Source: UBA6623 sp965248235 (GTDB taxonomy: Bacteria; Acidobacteriota; Terriglobia; Bryobacterales; UBA6623). Taken from it: a stretch of 64,000 bases of DNA. Below, one piece after another: positions 51,834 through 61,244 of the stretch; the stretch's first letter is position 1; every line of letters begins with the position of its first letter. The position numbers and the translations under genes are program-made. The notes under the pieces are model-generated. The model saw only the letters and a list, made by a program, of their open reading frames with translations. It had not been told where the DNA came from and did no database searches. Location of the stretch: NCBI GenBank assembly GCA_965248235.1, contig CBDFIU010000004.1, positions 992,001-1,056,000 on the forward strand, read 5' to 3'.

Positions 51834-53162
51834 ATGAAGGTCGCCGCTCCGCCGACGCTCGTGATCGTGGGGCGTCCGAACGTCGGTAAATCCACTCTTT
51901 TCAACCGCATCACGGTTAGCCGCCGCTCGATCGTCGGCGATCAGCCGGGCATGACGCGCGACCGCATCCGCCTCGAAGCGCGGTGGCGCGGGCGGCCCTT
52001 CGAAGTGACCGACACCGGCGGCATGCTCTTCGGGGAAACGGACGAATTCCCGCGGCTGATCGGCGAGCAAGTGCGGGTTGCCGTCGAGGCGGCTTCGCAT
52101 CTGATTTTCCTCGTCGACGGGCGCTCGGAGATCAGCGCCACCGACCGCGAGTTGGCCGATCTGTTGCGGCGCACCGGCAAGCCGGTTTCGCTGGTAGTCA
52201 ACAAGTGCGATACGCCGGAACGCGACACCCTGGCCGCGCAATTCCACGAGTTGGGCATCGAACCCGTCTTCGCCGTCTCGGCCGAACACGACCGCGGCGT
52301 CGAGGCGCTGCTCGATCACGCCACCGCGGAATTCCCCGCCGCCGAGGAGGAACCTGGGGAAAGGCCCATCCGGGTGGCCATCATCGGACGGCCGAACGTC
52401 GGCAAGTCCACCCTGATCAATCGGCTGACAGGTGTCGACCGCTCGATCGTCTCCGCGACGCCCGGCACGACGCGCGACGCCGTCGATGAACTGATCGAGC
52501 GCGGCGGGACGCAATATCAAATCGTGGACACGGCCGGCATTCGCCGCAAGGGGAGAACGGAAGAGGGGGCCGAGAAGCTCAGCATCGTGATGGCGCAACG
52601 CCACATCCGGCTGGCCGACGTGGTCCTCACCCTTGTCGACGCCGACGAAGGCGTGGCGGCGCTCGACGCCAAGATCGCCGGCTATGCCCACGACGCCGGG
52701 AAGGCCATGATCGTGGTGGTTAACAAGTGGGACCAAGCGCCCGCCGCGCGCTCGAAACGGGCGGCTGTCGCCGACTTCACCGAAAAAGTCCGCCGCGCCA
52801 TGAAATTCCTCGACTATGCCCCGGTCTTGTTTATTTCAGCTCTGACCGGACAAGGAACCGGCGAGATCTTCCGAAACATCCGCAAAGTCTATCAGGCCGC
52901 GAACCGGCGGGTGACGACGGGCGAGTTGAATCGTTTTCTCGGGGAAGTCGACTTCGACCGAGCGACCTTCCCGGGATTTCGCAAGCCTGTCATTCGCTAC
53001 GTCACGCAGGCCACGACCGCCCCGCCGACGTTTGTATTCTTCGCCGGCGGCGCGAAGAAATTTCATTTTTCCTTCGAGCGTTTTCTCAAGAATCAACTCC
53101 GAGCGGCCTTTGATTTCGAGGGCACGCCGCTGGTGATCAAGTCGAAAAAAGCAAAGCGGTGA
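51834..53162 (+). CDS. der: Ribosome biogenesis GTPase Der
   Basis: A 442-residue double GTPase. Domain 1: VGRPNVGKSTLFNRITVSRR (G1), DTGGMLFGE (G3), VVNKCDTPERD (G4). Domain 2: IGRPNVGKSTLINRLTGVDR (G1), DTAGIRRKGRTEE (G3), VVNKWDQAP (G4) and ISALTGQG (G5). The C-terminal KH-like domain is RYVTQATTAPPTFVFFAGG with FLKNQLRAAFDFEGTPLVI. Tandem G domains are unique to Der (EngA), which assists assembly of the 50S ribosomal subunit. ATG 51834 fits the normal start. Confidence 0.97.
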   Translation: MKVAAPPTLVIVGRPNVGKSTLFNRITVSRRSIVGDQPGMTRDRIRLEARWRGRPFEVTDTGGMLFGETDEFPRLIGEQVRVAVEAASHLIFLVDGRSEISATDRELADLLRRTGKPVSLVVNKCDTPERDTLAAQFHELGIEPVFAVSAEHDRGVEALLDHATAEFPAAEEEPGERPIRVAIIGRPNVGKSTLINRLTGVDRSIVSATPGTTRDAVDELIERGGTQYQIVDTAGIRRKGRTEEGAEKLSIVMAQRHIRLADVVLTLVDADEGVAALDAKIAGYAHDAGKAMIVVVNKWDQAPAARSKRAAVADFTEKVRRAMKFLDYAPVLFISALTGQGTGEIFRNIRKVYQAANRRVTTGELNRFLGEVDFDRATFPGFRKPVIRYVTQATTAPPTFVFFAGGAKKFHFSFERFLKNQLRAAFDFEGTPLVIKSKKAKR

Positions 53163-53382
53163 CTTGATGGCTACCTTTCTAATTCAGATTGATAGCCTCC
53201 AATACGGCTACGATGTCTCTTGCCCGGGTCTCCCGGAGTTGAAGCGCAACGAGAAGGTGATGACGGTCAACGTTGCCGTCCGATACATTTAACATCCTTT
53301 CGAAGAGCGGGCTGTTCGGTTCCCGAGCGGGCCGGAATCGAAACCTTCCGGATGCCCCGCCCCCGAGCCGTATAATGGAGCG

Positions 53383-54213
53383 GTGGCGCGTACGAAAGTT
53401 GCATTCCAGGGAGCGCGGGGGGCTTTTAGCGAAGAGGCCTCGCGGCGATTGCTCGGGCTGGATTTGCAATACGTCCCTCGCGAACGCTTCGAGGAAGTCT
53501 TCCGCGCTCTCGCCGACGGCAAGGTCCGTCACGCCGTCGTGCCGATTGAAAATACGCTCGCCGGATCGGTTCATGAAAATTACGATCACCTGCTGAAGTT
53601 TCGACTGCCCATCATCGCCGAAACGCGGGTGCGCATCGTGCACAACCTGATCGTCCGACCCAAGGCAAAGTTCTCGGGCATTCGGCGCGTGCTGTCGCAT
53701 CCGGTGGCCCTGGGGCAGTGCTTGCGGTTCTTCGAGCAAAACCCGCAACTCAAGTCGGAGATGTTCTACGACACCGCCGGCAGCGTCGAACACGTCTTGC
53801 GGGAAGACGACTCGTCGATGGCCGCGATCGCCTCGGCCGCCGCCGCCGAATACTACGGCGGCAAGATCCTGCGCCGTTCGATCGAGGACGATCATCGCAA
53901 TTTCACGCGGTTCTTCCTGTTGGCTCGCAAGGCGCCGCGAAAGCGGCCGGAGGGCCCGCTCCAGACGTCGATCGTTTTTTCAACGAAGAACACTCCGGGC
54001 GCGCTTTTCAAGTGCATGAGCGCCTTCGCCCTGCGCGACGTCAATCTGATGAAGATCGAGTCTCGCCCGCTGCGGGGGCGACCCTGGGAATATCTTTTCT
54101 ATGTCGATTTCGTCGGTTCGCCCGAGGAAGAGCGCTGCCGCAATGCGATGTCACATCTGTCGGAGATGACCGAGCTGCTGGTCGTGCTGGGGTGCTATCC
54201 GCAGGCGAAGTGA
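53383..54213 (+). CDS. pheA: Prephenate dehydratase
   Basis: A 276-residue monofunctional prephenate dehydratase with C-terminal ACT domain. The catalytic part shows VAFQGARGAFSEEASRRLLG, HAVVPIENTLAGSVHENYDH and YYGGKILRRSIEDDHRNFTR (with the Thr-Arg-Phe motif). The ACT domain has TKNTPGALFKCMSAFALRDV and LMKIESRPLRGRPWEYLFYV (ESRP), which binds phenylalanine as a feedback signal. It turns prephenate into phenylpyruvate. The GTG start at 53383 has GGAG just upstream, which overlaps the end of a TATAAT box (53371-53376). If that box is used the mRNA would be nearly leaderless. Confidence 0.95.
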   Translation: MARTKVAFQGARGAFSEEASRRLLGLDLQYVPRERFEEVFRALADGKVRHAVVPIENTLAGSVHENYDHLLKFRLPIIAETRVRIVHNLIVRPKAKFSGIRRVLSHPVALGQCLRFFEQNPQLKSEMFYDTAGSVEHVLREDDSSMAAIASAAAAEYYGGKILRRSIEDDHRNFTRFFLLARKAPRKRPEGPLQTSIVFSTKNTPGALFKCMSAFALRDVNLMKIESRPLRGRPWEYLFYVDFVGSPEEERCRNAMSHLSEMTELLVVLGCYPQAK

Positions 54214-54250
54214 GCTGAGGGTCTCCCGCGCCGGGTCTCCTGTTGCCGTC

Positions 54251-54577
54251 ATGAAAATCCGCCTTCTCGACGTCGCGCACGCCCGCTCGGGTGACAAAGG
54301 CGATACCGTCAACATCGGGTTGATCGCCCGGGAAGAACGCTTCTATCCTTTGCTGGTCGAACAAGTCACCGCGGAGCGGGTCAAAGAGCACTTCGCGGAG
54401 TTGTGCGGGGGAAGCGTGGAAAGGTTCGAGTTGCCCAACTTGAGGGCCCTCAACTTTCTGCTCCATGAATCGCTCGGCGGCGGCGGCACCGTCTCGCTAC
54501 GAACCGACGCCCAAGGCAAGACCTTCAGCGCCGCCCTGCTGCGCATGGAAATCGAGGCCCGCGACGACATGCTCTAG
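54251..54577 (+). CDS. AtuA-related small protein
   Basis: A 108-residue protein. RLLDVAHARSGDKGDTVNIG and LIAREERFYPLLVEQVTAE, LPNLRALNFLLHESLGGGGT and VSLRTDAQGKTFSAALL are typical of the AtuA-related/ferredoxin-fold domain that forms the C-terminal part of AtuA-type acyclic terpene/acyl-CoA proteins. Stand-alone copies usually accompany a larger AtuA-like protein, which is absent here. It lies 37 bases after pheA and may be cotranscribed. Confidence 0.75.
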   Translation: MKIRLLDVAHARSGDKGDTVNIGLIAREERFYPLLVEQVTAERVKEHFAELCGGSVERFELPNLRALNFLLHESLGGGGTVSLRTDAQGKTFSAALLRMEIEARDDML

Positions 54578-54645
54578 CGCAAAGTTTCAGGGCTGGAAAC
54601 AGGACCGAATAAGGCAGGCATAAACCCGGTTTAGGAGAAACACAG

Positions 54646-55539
54646 ATGACGAAATTCTTGGCAATCCTCGTTCTGCTGCTCAGCATCGCGGGAGCCCTCC
54701 TGCCGGCGCAATCCACCGACCCGAACGAAAAGTTCACGGCTGACCGCAAGCACATTCTCTTCCTCGGCGGGCAGCGTTATTACGCCCATGACGCCGTCTC
54801 GAAAGCGATGTATACGATGGCGAAACTGGGCGAGGAATCGGGCTTGTTCGACGTGATGTTTCGGACCGATTTCCGGCTCGTGAGCAAACAGAAGATCCCT
54901 CAATACATCAACGCCAAGAACCTCAACTATTTCGACGCCGTCATGTTCTTCACGCAGGGTGATTTTCCGTTGACCGAGCAACAGCGAGCCGACTTACTTT
55001 CCTTTGTTCGCGAGGACGGCAAGGGTTTGCTCGTCGCCCATAGCGGTACCGACCACAATCGCTGGAAGTTCTCCGCCGGCGGCAACATGTCCATCGAAAA
55101 CCAAGGCGGTTGGCCGGAGTTCACCGAGATGATCGGCGGCGTCTTCATCAACCATCCCTGGTTGCGGAAAGTGAAGATCAACGTCGAGGATCGCGGCTTT
55201 CCGGCAACGGAACACTTTCCGCCGAGTTTTGAAATCGAGGAAGAGATTTATCAGATCGTCAAGTTCTCTCGGGATAATGTGCGCGTCCTCATGACGCTCG
55301 ATGTCGACTCGGTCGACCTGGAGAACCCGCCTCTAGGACCGGTCGTCCGCGAAGATTTGGATTTCGCGATGGCGTGGGCGCGCGAGTCGGGGAAGGGTCG
55401 CGTCTTCGTCAGCCCGCTCGGTCACATCTTCGGAACCTGGGATCGGGAGGACATCCAGAAGATGTGGCTCGAAGCGGCGCGCTGGGTGCTGGGATTGACC
55501 GACGGCGACGCGACCCCGCGCCCGCGGCCGGCCAAGTAG
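54646..55539 (+). CDS. Exported ThuA domain protein
   Basis: A 297-residue protein with a leader (FLAILVLLLSIAGALLPAQ). The ThuA/glutamine amidotransferase-like fold shows HILFLGGQRYYAHDAVSKAM, YFDAVMFFTQGDFPLTEQQR, LSFVREDGKGLLVAHSGTDH, EMIGGVFINHPWLRKVKINV and GRVFVSPLGHIFGTWDREDI. ThuA proteins are linked to trehalose and other sugar use, and exported forms are common in Acidobacteria and Planctomycetes. No catalytic Cys is seen, so binding rather than amidotransfer is expected. Confidence 0.82.
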   Translation: MTKFLAILVLLLSIAGALLPAQSTDPNEKFTADRKHILFLGGQRYYAHDAVSKAMYTMAKLGEESGLFDVMFRTDFRLVSKQKIPQYINAKNLNYFDAVMFFTQGDFPLTEQQRADLLSFVREDGKGLLVAHSGTDHNRWKFSAGGNMSIENQGGWPEFTEMIGGVFINHPWLRKVKINVEDRGFPATEHFPPSFEIEEEIYQIVKFSRDNVRVLMTLDVDSVDLENPPLGPVVREDLDFAMAWARESGKGRVFVSPLGHIFGTWDREDIQKMWLEAARWVLGLTDGDATPRPRPAK

Positions 55540-55551
55540 AAAGCGGCCGAC

Positions 55552-55812
55552 TTAGGTCGCGCTACCGCCGTTCGGCGACGGGAAACGAGGCCCGTGATCA
55601 TCCCAGATCTCCAGGCGGGTATACTTCGCGATGCGCGTAAAGTCTCGGTCTTGGTGCCAAACCGGAACGCCCTGTTCAATGGCTATCGCGGCAATCAGGC
55701 AATCCGCCGAGGAGCGAATCGTATACCCCTTGCTTCGGCCATCGCGACAGATTTCCGCGAACGCATCAAGACGGCCCCAATGGGCGGTTGGACGCCCCGT
55801 CGAGACCCCGCC
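55552..55812 (-). pseudogene. VapC C-terminal half, remnant
   Basis: On the minus strand a frame ending at TAA (55554-55552) reads TAHWGRLDAFAEICRDGRSK, GYTIRSSADCLIAAIAIEQG and VPVWHQDRDFTRIAKYTRLE. SADCLIAAIAI and HQDRDF are the third and fourth acidic motifs of a PIN toxin. The N-terminal half with DTS…W and the partner antitoxin are missing upstream. It is the third trace of a VapC-type gene in the window. Confidence 0.7.
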
Positions 55813-56245
55813 GGCGGGGCTGCCTCAAGTTGAGCCCGTCACGACCGATAGACTCGTTGGGACGTTTCGGTGTTGGACATGACCCTTGACCCGTTTCCGG
55901 CTGCAACGAAACGGCCAGGCCGGACGTCTTATACAATAAGCTCCCCGCATGTCACACGAGCCGCGCGGAGGGGCTTACGTTAGCGGAAGACCCTAGAACA
56001 GTTCCAAAAGATGGAGGACTACTGTTCCAAAAAAGATTTAGCCGCTTGATGCCGAGCATCGGTCTGATGTATTCTTCAACTTGGCCTTCAATTTGTAACG
56101 GGCGCCATCCCTCCAGGGCGCTAGGTAGTCTTTCGGGCCGCGCCGGCTGGTTTACATTTCTACTGGGGTCCCGCGGCCGTTGGTCTTTTCGTTGGTGATT
56201 CGCCGACAACAGTTGGCAATCACCGAAACTTTTCGCTTGAACCTT
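55813..56245. other. Gene-free stretch
   Basis: About 430 bases between a vapC remnant and a small basic protein gene. No frame has a recognisable domain. No strong hairpin with a T-run was seen. The middle (55990-56035) has a dyad-like pair (GAACAGTTCC and ACTGTTCC) that may be chance. Confidence 0.35.
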
Positions 56246-56479
56246 ATGCCACGTGAAACCTCGGGGAACTTTCCGGGCCGCAAGTCCGGTAGGCCCCCCA
56301 AGAACAAGAACCGCAAGAACCGCAAGAGCGGGTCACAAGCCGGCCGGAACGGCAACGGCTTTCAGCAGCCCTCCACGAACGGGGGCAGCTGCCAAAAATG
56401 CGGGCACCCCGCCCGCGACGGCAAGCTTTGTGACTTTCATCGGAACTTGCTCAACTCGATCCGCAACGGGTTCCGCTAA
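56246..56479 (+). CDS. Basic small zinc-finger-like protein
   Basis: A 77-residue protein from ATG 56246. The first half is Arg/Lys/Asn-rich (KSGRPPKNKNRKNRKSGSQA), the second carries CQKCGHPARDGKLCDFHRNL, a C-x2-C-x9-C-x2-H zinc site. The charge suggests RNA or DNA binding. The pattern resembles small zinc proteins found in Acidobacteria and Planctomycetes whose function is unknown. It is oriented toward the flippase-like gene but 157 bases before it. Confidence 0.6.
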   Translation: MPRETSGNFPGRKSGRPPKNKNRKNRKSGSQAGRNGNGFQQPSTNGGSCQKCGHPARDGKLCDFHRNLLNSIRNGFR

Positions 56480-56636
56480 GGCGCCTCCCGGTCGTTCGAG
56501 CCGATGAGCGCGGTTCTCTCGCCGCCACAAGAGCGGTCTTGCGCCCGTGCGAGACAAACGAGCGGCCTCGGCCCGCAACCCCGGCGCGGCCGCGATCGCG
56601 CTGCAGAAATCGCGAAAAACTCCGATCGGGTACTGT

Positions 56637-57932
56637 ATGTCCCGACAAGCGGGCGCCGCTCCTCTCGACATCCGCCCACATGGCGATGCCGGCTTGGCGT
56701 TGGCGTCCAACGCCGTCGCCGCGCTTTCCCCGGCGGCCTTCTTTATCGTCATCGTCAAACTGGGCTCAGCCGAAATGGCCGGCGCTTTCGGCCTCGCCTT
56801 GGCCGCCGTTTCGCCGGTGATGCTGCTGGCCAGATTGCAAACACGCTCGCTGTTGGTGGCCGGGGGCGATAGCGAATTCAGCATCAGAGACTACTTCGGC
56901 CTTCGTCTCGTGGCGACCGCGACGGCACTTGCCGGCATCGCGATATGGTTGCGATTCTCAAACGCCTTCGTGTCCGCGGCCGCGACGGTGTTTCTGGTGG
57001 CGGTCGTCAAAGGGCTTGAAAACGGCGGCGACATCGCCCACGGAACCTGGCAACGCGCGGGCCGGTGGAGAAGCATTACAGCGGCGGTCGTGCTGCGCGC
57101 CGGGGCTTCGTGGGCGACCCTTGGGATCGGCCTGGCTCTGTGGGACGACCTGACGTGGGCGCTGGCGCTGACAGCCGCGTCATCGGCGATCGTCTTGCTG
57201 GGGTTCGAGATCCCGCTCTGTCGCCGGCGGCGAGAAACAGCGTGGCTGTCCGTCCCCTGGGCCGACTTCCCGCGGCGGGCAAGTCGGCTGGCGGTTCGCG
57301 CCGCTCCGCTCGGGTTCGCGGCCGCCCTGATCAGCTTGAACCTGCATCTGCCCCGCATCCTGCTGGAACGCCACCAAGGCCTCGAGGAGGTTGCGTATTA
57401 CACGGGAATGGCCCAGTTGTTGATGCCGGCCGGCTTCGTCATGCAGGCCTTGGGCCAAACCTCACTCGGTAATCTGGCGCTTTGGAGAACGCAGGACCCG
57501 GCGGCTTTTCGGCATCGTGTCCGTCTGCTGTTAGGCGCCGCCGCCGTTTTGGGCCTCGGCGCTGTCTGCTCCTCATTTTGGTGGGGAGAAGCTCTTCTGC
57601 GGACCGTCTACAACCCGGCCTACGCCAACCACGCGTCGACGCTGCCATGGATAGGTTTGGCACTGTGCGCGACATTGATCTGTTCGGCGCTGGGATTTGT
57701 TCTGACCGCCTCCGGGCTGTTCCGAGCGCAGGTGCCGATCTATTTGGCGGCGACGATCGTGACCTGGGTCGCGGGGTCAGCCTGGATTCCGGTCCACGGT
57801 CTGCATGGGGCGGCCTACGCGAGTCTGGCCGGGTGGATGGTCGCCGCGATGGGCAGCGCGGTCGCCGCGACCAAGAACCGCCGCGCCATGGTGCGCCAGA
57901 GGCGCCAAGCGGCCGAGGAATGCGCGACGTAG
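56637..57932 (+). CDS. Polysaccharide flippase-like membrane protein
   Basis: A 431-residue protein from ATG 56637 with about 12 predicted helices, in the size and pattern of Wzx/PST-type flippases (MOP superfamily): AAFFIVIVKLGSAEMAGAFG, YYTGMAQLLMPAGFVMQALG and VLGLGAVCSSFWWGEALLRT near the usual positions. It would move a lipid-linked oligosaccharide across the inner membrane. No glycosyltransferase or polymerase gene is adjacent, so it is either part of a dispersed system or an exporter of another kind. Confidence 0.65.
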   Translation: MSRQAGAAPLDIRPHGDAGLALASNAVAALSPAAFFIVIVKLGSAEMAGAFGLALAAVSPVMLLARLQTRSLLVAGGDSEFSIRDYFGLRLVATATALAGIAIWLRFSNAFVSAAATVFLVAVVKGLENGGDIAHGTWQRAGRWRSITAAVVLRAGASWATLGIGLALWDDLTWALALTAASSAIVLLGFEIPLCRRRRETAWLSVPWADFPRRASRLAVRAAPLGFAAALISLNLHLPRILLERHQGLEEVAYYTGMAQLLMPAGFVMQALGQTSLGNLALWRTQDPAAFRHRVRLLLGAAAVLGLGAVCSSFWWGEALLRTVYNPAYANHASTLPWIGLALCATLICSALGFVLTASGLFRAQVPIYLAATIVTWVAGSAWIPVHGLHGAAYASLAGWMVAAMGSAVAATKNRRAMVRQRRQAAEECAT

Positions 57933-57984
57933 TCCGCTCTCGACTCGCAACCGCGGCGGCCCAAGAGAATGGCCCCATTTCTTT

Positions 57985-58362
57985 GATATGCCAGGGGTTA
58001 AGTCCACCTTGGGTTCGTTTCGCGAAAATGCCTTGGGCCCGGCCGGGGATCGGGATCACCTCACCCGGCCGGCTGCGGTGAGGCGACCATGATTCTCCAC
58101 TCTCAAGGCCCGACGGCCGGCGCTAAGAGTGTGTCCTAACATGTTGATATCGGATGACATAGTATCGTCTTGGCTTCGTTTCGCCAATACGTCTCGGTCC
58201 GTTCGTCAACGACCTGTTCTCCTGGCCGAGGAGGTAGTGACCCGGTGCAAAAGCCGGTCCGGGTGTCGCGTAAGCTGTTCGGCGCGCGCCGATGGGCAGG
58301 GCTCCCCCTTTAAACTGCTGATGTCGCGGAACATAGCGACACCTTGGCTTCGTTTCGCGGAA
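57985..58362. repeat. Three diverged copies of a dispersed repeat motif
   Basis: A motif centred on CCTTGGSTTCGTTTCGCG occurs near 58006-58024, 58168-58184 and 58341-58359. The copies are about 165-172 bases apart, and copies two and three are preceded by TGATRTC…ACATAG. Complementary-strand translation gives the phrase FAKR(T/S)Q seen in many Planctomycetes and Acidobacteria intergenic regions. Near it, CCTCACC…GGTGAGG (about 58060-58084) makes a hairpin. The 765-base stretch 57933-58697 has no other recognisable content. Confidence 0.45.
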
Positions 58363-58697
58363 TCTCCGCCAGACCGCTTCGCGGGGTGTTTTTTTCAGGC
58401 GTGGTGACCAGCGCCGGCCTTCGTCTCCGGGTCTCCGAACTCAGGATAGCGGTGCTGTCAAACTGGGCTCCATTCCGGTCGTGGAGTTACCGCCAATCGC
58501 GCAGACTACATCCGGGTTAGGCGGTCGGGGGCTACGGGCTGGGAGTTTGCGCGCTTGGTCGTTTCCGTGCCGAGTTTTTCAGGGGCCTCAGCGACACGGC
58601 CGGGACGCGGAGCGGAAAGCGGGACGGATTGGTCCCAACGCCGACATATGTGCCTCCGATGAGGGTGGGACTTTCTACAGCGTTGTCGAGGATTCGC

Positions 58698-59402
58698 CTA
58701 GCGGGCGGAATTCGCCACTTCGACGGGTGCGTGCTCGTCGCTTTCGACGGTCGAGCCCAGGGGAGCGGAGCCGAACGATTCCGGCTCTCTCTCGCACGCC
58801 AGTCGCAGCCCTTGCAGGGCCAACTCAAAGCGGTCTCGGATGCCGGTCTTTTCGAAGATGTGCATCAAATGGATCTTAACCGTGCCGGTGGCGATCTGAA
58901 GCGCCTCGCCGATTTCGCGGTTCTTCATGCCCTTGGCGACGAGCGCGGCCACTTGCTGCTCGCGGGGAGTCAGGGGGCGATTACGCGGGCGACCCAGAGG
59001 AGACTCCTTCGACAAGAGCAGACTCTCGGTCCACAGTTGTTTCTCGGAGACGGCCCGCAGACACTCGAGCAGCGTTTCCGTCGCGGCCGTTTTCTTGACG
59101 ATGCCGCGCGCTCCGCATTGCAACACGCGAAAGGACTCGACATCGGAAATGGCGGCCGCCCAAAGCACGACCTCGGTGTCGGGACAGGCTCTGCGTAGTC
59201 GCGCGACCCACTCGAGAACTTGGTGCATGCCGAAAGACCGGTCGACGAGGGCCACGACGGGCTCCAATTTCGGGATCTGGATCGACGCATCTTCGAGCGA
59301 ACCACACGCCCCGATCAACTCGATCGCTTCCGAGCCGGCGAGGACGGCTTCAAGCCCCTGTTGAACGATCGGCTGTGGATCGCATAGAAAGACGGAAATC
59401 AT
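58698..59402 (-). CDS. NarL/FixJ-type response regulator
   Basis: A 234-residue response regulator. The receiver has acidic residues at MISVFLCDPQPIVQQ and the likely phosphorylation Asp in PVVALVDRSFGMHQVLEWV (about residue 54), and Lys in ARGIVKKTAATETLLECL. The C-terminal LuxR-type helix-turn-helix is RPLTPREQQVAALVAKGMKN and REIGEALQIATGTVKIHLMH. It is divergent from the flp pilin genes 280 bases away and may regulate them. The cognate kinase is not in the window. Confidence 0.88.
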   Translation of the reverse strand: MISVFLCDPQPIVQQGLEAVLAGSEAIELIGACGSLEDASIQIPKLEPVVALVDRSFGMHQVLEWVARLRRACPDTEVVLWAAAISDVESFRVLQCGARGIVKKTAATETLLECLRAVSEKQLWTESLLLSKESPLGRPRNRPLTPREQQVAALVAKGMKNREIGEALQIATGTVKIHLMHIFEKTGIRDRFELALQGLRLACEREPESFGSAPLGSTVESDEHAPVEVANSAR

Positions 59403-59682
59403 CGGCTACCACCCTCCACACTTCGACGCTGTTCGCGCCGGGCGAGTCTTCCTTCTGCCTCTTCCATCGTCGGTCGCGCCGATTTCCTTGAGTTTACGCC
59501 GGGGAACATTCCCCCTCCCCTCCCCAACGGCGACCGGAGAATCGCCCGCCCGCGTAAAAGACTTCATGTTCGGGCCGATAAGAGCAGGAACGGCCGTAGA
59601 GCATGGCCGCCGGTAAACTCTGTCGGCCCCACAAGTCGGGGTCTGCGGCGCGACCGGGATTTGCAACAACAAGGGAGTCCAA

Positions 59683-59880
59683 ATGAAAGAGAAATTCACA
59701 TTACTGCTTCAGCGGCTTCATAACCTGGCCCAAGACGAAGAAGGTCAGGATCTCGTGGAATACGCCCTGCTGGCGGGTTTCGTGGCGGTCGCCGCCGGAG
59801 CATTGCTGCCCGGCATCAGCAGCAGCATCAGCGTCATCTTCTCGAAGATGGCGAGCGTGCTGTCAGCCGCCGCGGCCTAG
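59683..59880 (+). CDS. flp: Flp/Fap-type pilin
   Basis: A 65-residue type IVb pilin: basic leader, then the processing and assembly motif DEEGQDLVEYALLAGFVAVA (cut before the Glu-rich hydrophobic stretch by prepilin peptidase TadV-like, absent here). The hydrophobic helix continues AAGALLPGISSSISVIFSKM. GGGAG precedes the ATG by 6 bases. It is the major Flp pilin candidate of a Tad-type locus. Confidence 0.9.
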   Translation: MKEKFTLLLQRLHNLAQDEEGQDLVEYALLAGFVAVAAGALLPGISSSISVIFSKMASVLSAAAA

Positions 59881-59983
59881 GACAGGCGGGCGGTACGTTC
59901 GGAGCCGCCGCTCCCCGGCGGGGCGGCGGCATTCGAACGGCCGGAAAGTTTTCGGGTAAGAGGAAGGAGTTGGGCACCGGCTT

Positions 59984-60163
59984 ATGTGGCATCTTTGGAA
60001 GTTTCGCCTCTGGAACGACGAACACGCGCAGGACCTGGTCGAGTACGCATTGCTCGCCGGAATGGTAGCCGTGGCGTCGGTATTGTTTCTGCCGGGCATG
60101 ACGGAAAGCATGCTGACGATCTACTCGCGGCTGGCCTCCAAGCTGGTCGAAGCGGCCGCCTGA
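59984..60163 (+). CDS. flp: Second Flp-type pilin
   Basis: A 59-residue pilin from ATG 59984. After MWHLWKFRLWNDEHA comes QDLVEYALLAGMVAVASVLF, LPGMTESMLTIYSRLASKLV and EAAA. The QDLVEYAL motif is the same as in the first pilin. The sequence differs enough to be a diverged duplicate. Ribosome site AAGGAG is about 15 bases before the ATG, distant. The pair flp-flp precedes cpaB. Confidence 0.85.
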   Translation: MWHLWKFRLWNDEHAQDLVEYALLAGMVAVASVLFLPGMTESMLTIYSRLASKLVEAAA

Positions 60164-60285
60164 CCTGGATCGTCATGCGCCGCAGCACCCCCATTCGCCG
60201 GATTCGGGACGAAAACCCGCCTGAACGAAACAAGGATTCGAGCGCCCACTAACCGTGACAGCCGAGGCCGCCGATAGAACAAGCG

Positions 60286-61142
60286 ATGAATTCCCGTGTC
60301 GTATTAGCCCTAGCAGTTTCCGCCGGAATGGCGTTGTTGGTAACCGGTATTTTCTACCAGGTTGCAGTTCGAGGCCGGGATGACCGGCCTGCCCTACTCG
60401 CCGCGTCCAAAGAAGTTGTCGTCGCGGCAAAGGACCTGTCGATCGGAGCGGAGATCGCAAGCCAAGATTTACGTTTGGAGGAATGGCCCGGCGATAGGAT
60501 TCCTCCCGGAGCCTTTCAAGACATCAACGATGTGATCGGCCGCGTAATCGTGAGTCGCGTGCTGGTGCAAGAACCGGTTGTCGACCGTCGGCTGGCGCCG
60601 CCCGGATCCGGTGTCGGCCTGTCGCCCAAAGTGCCGCCCGGGATGCGCGCCATGGCGGTGCGAGTCGACGACGTCAACAGCGTGGCCGGATTCGTCCTGC
60701 CCGAGGCCAGAGTGGATGTCCTGCTGACCGGTCGGACCGGAGGCGGCGGCCAGGGTACGCGCTTGACGAAAACGATCTTGAGTAACGTGCGCGTCATCTC
60801 CGCCGGGGACATCTGGCGCCTGACGCATCCGGAAGACCGCAGCGCGTGCCGGTCGTCACACTGCTGCTTTCCCCCGAACAAGCGGAACTGCTGACCCTTG
60901 CCAAGGCTCACGGGCAGATCCAGCTCGTCCTCCGCAATGTCATGGACGAGGTGGCGACCAAGACGAAGGGCGTCAGGGAACCGGAATTGTTCGCCCTTGA
61001 TTTCAAGCCCGTCCTCAAGCCGAGGCCGGTTAAGCCCGCTCCTCCTTCGGTCATCCGGGTCGTTCCGCCCCCGCGGCGGAACGTCGAAGTGATACGCGGG
61101 AACCGCAAGTCGGTGCAGTCGTTTAGCCGGAGCGTCCCGTAG
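60286..61142 (+). pseudogene. cpaB: Tad pilus assembly protein CpaB, frameshifted
   Basis: From ATG 60286: a membrane anchor (VVLALAVSAGMALLVTGIFY), then SAF domain VVVAAKDLSIGAEIASQDLR, and AVRVDDVNSVAGFVLPEARV with DVLLTGRTGGGGQGTRLTKT. At about 60806-60812, in a G4 run, the frame shifts. The expected continuation (DASGRPQRVPVVTLLLSPEQ, then AELLTLAKAHGQIQLVLRN) is read in another frame to 61142. CpaB anchors the Tad secretion system. The break would remove its C terminus. Confidence 0.8.
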
Positions 61143-61244
61143 ATGACGCCCGACTCGACCGGCAGTCACACGTAAGGCGAAACCATCCCATGGGTCCGCG
61201 CCGGCCTTCGGCCGCCGGGACAAGTCGGGGGAGTACGGAACGGT

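Noticed and set aside
53179..53340. Minus-strand segment LRETRARDIVAVLEAINLN before pheA
   Set aside because: Too short to assign. It could be a remnant of a small gene but has no partner or motif.
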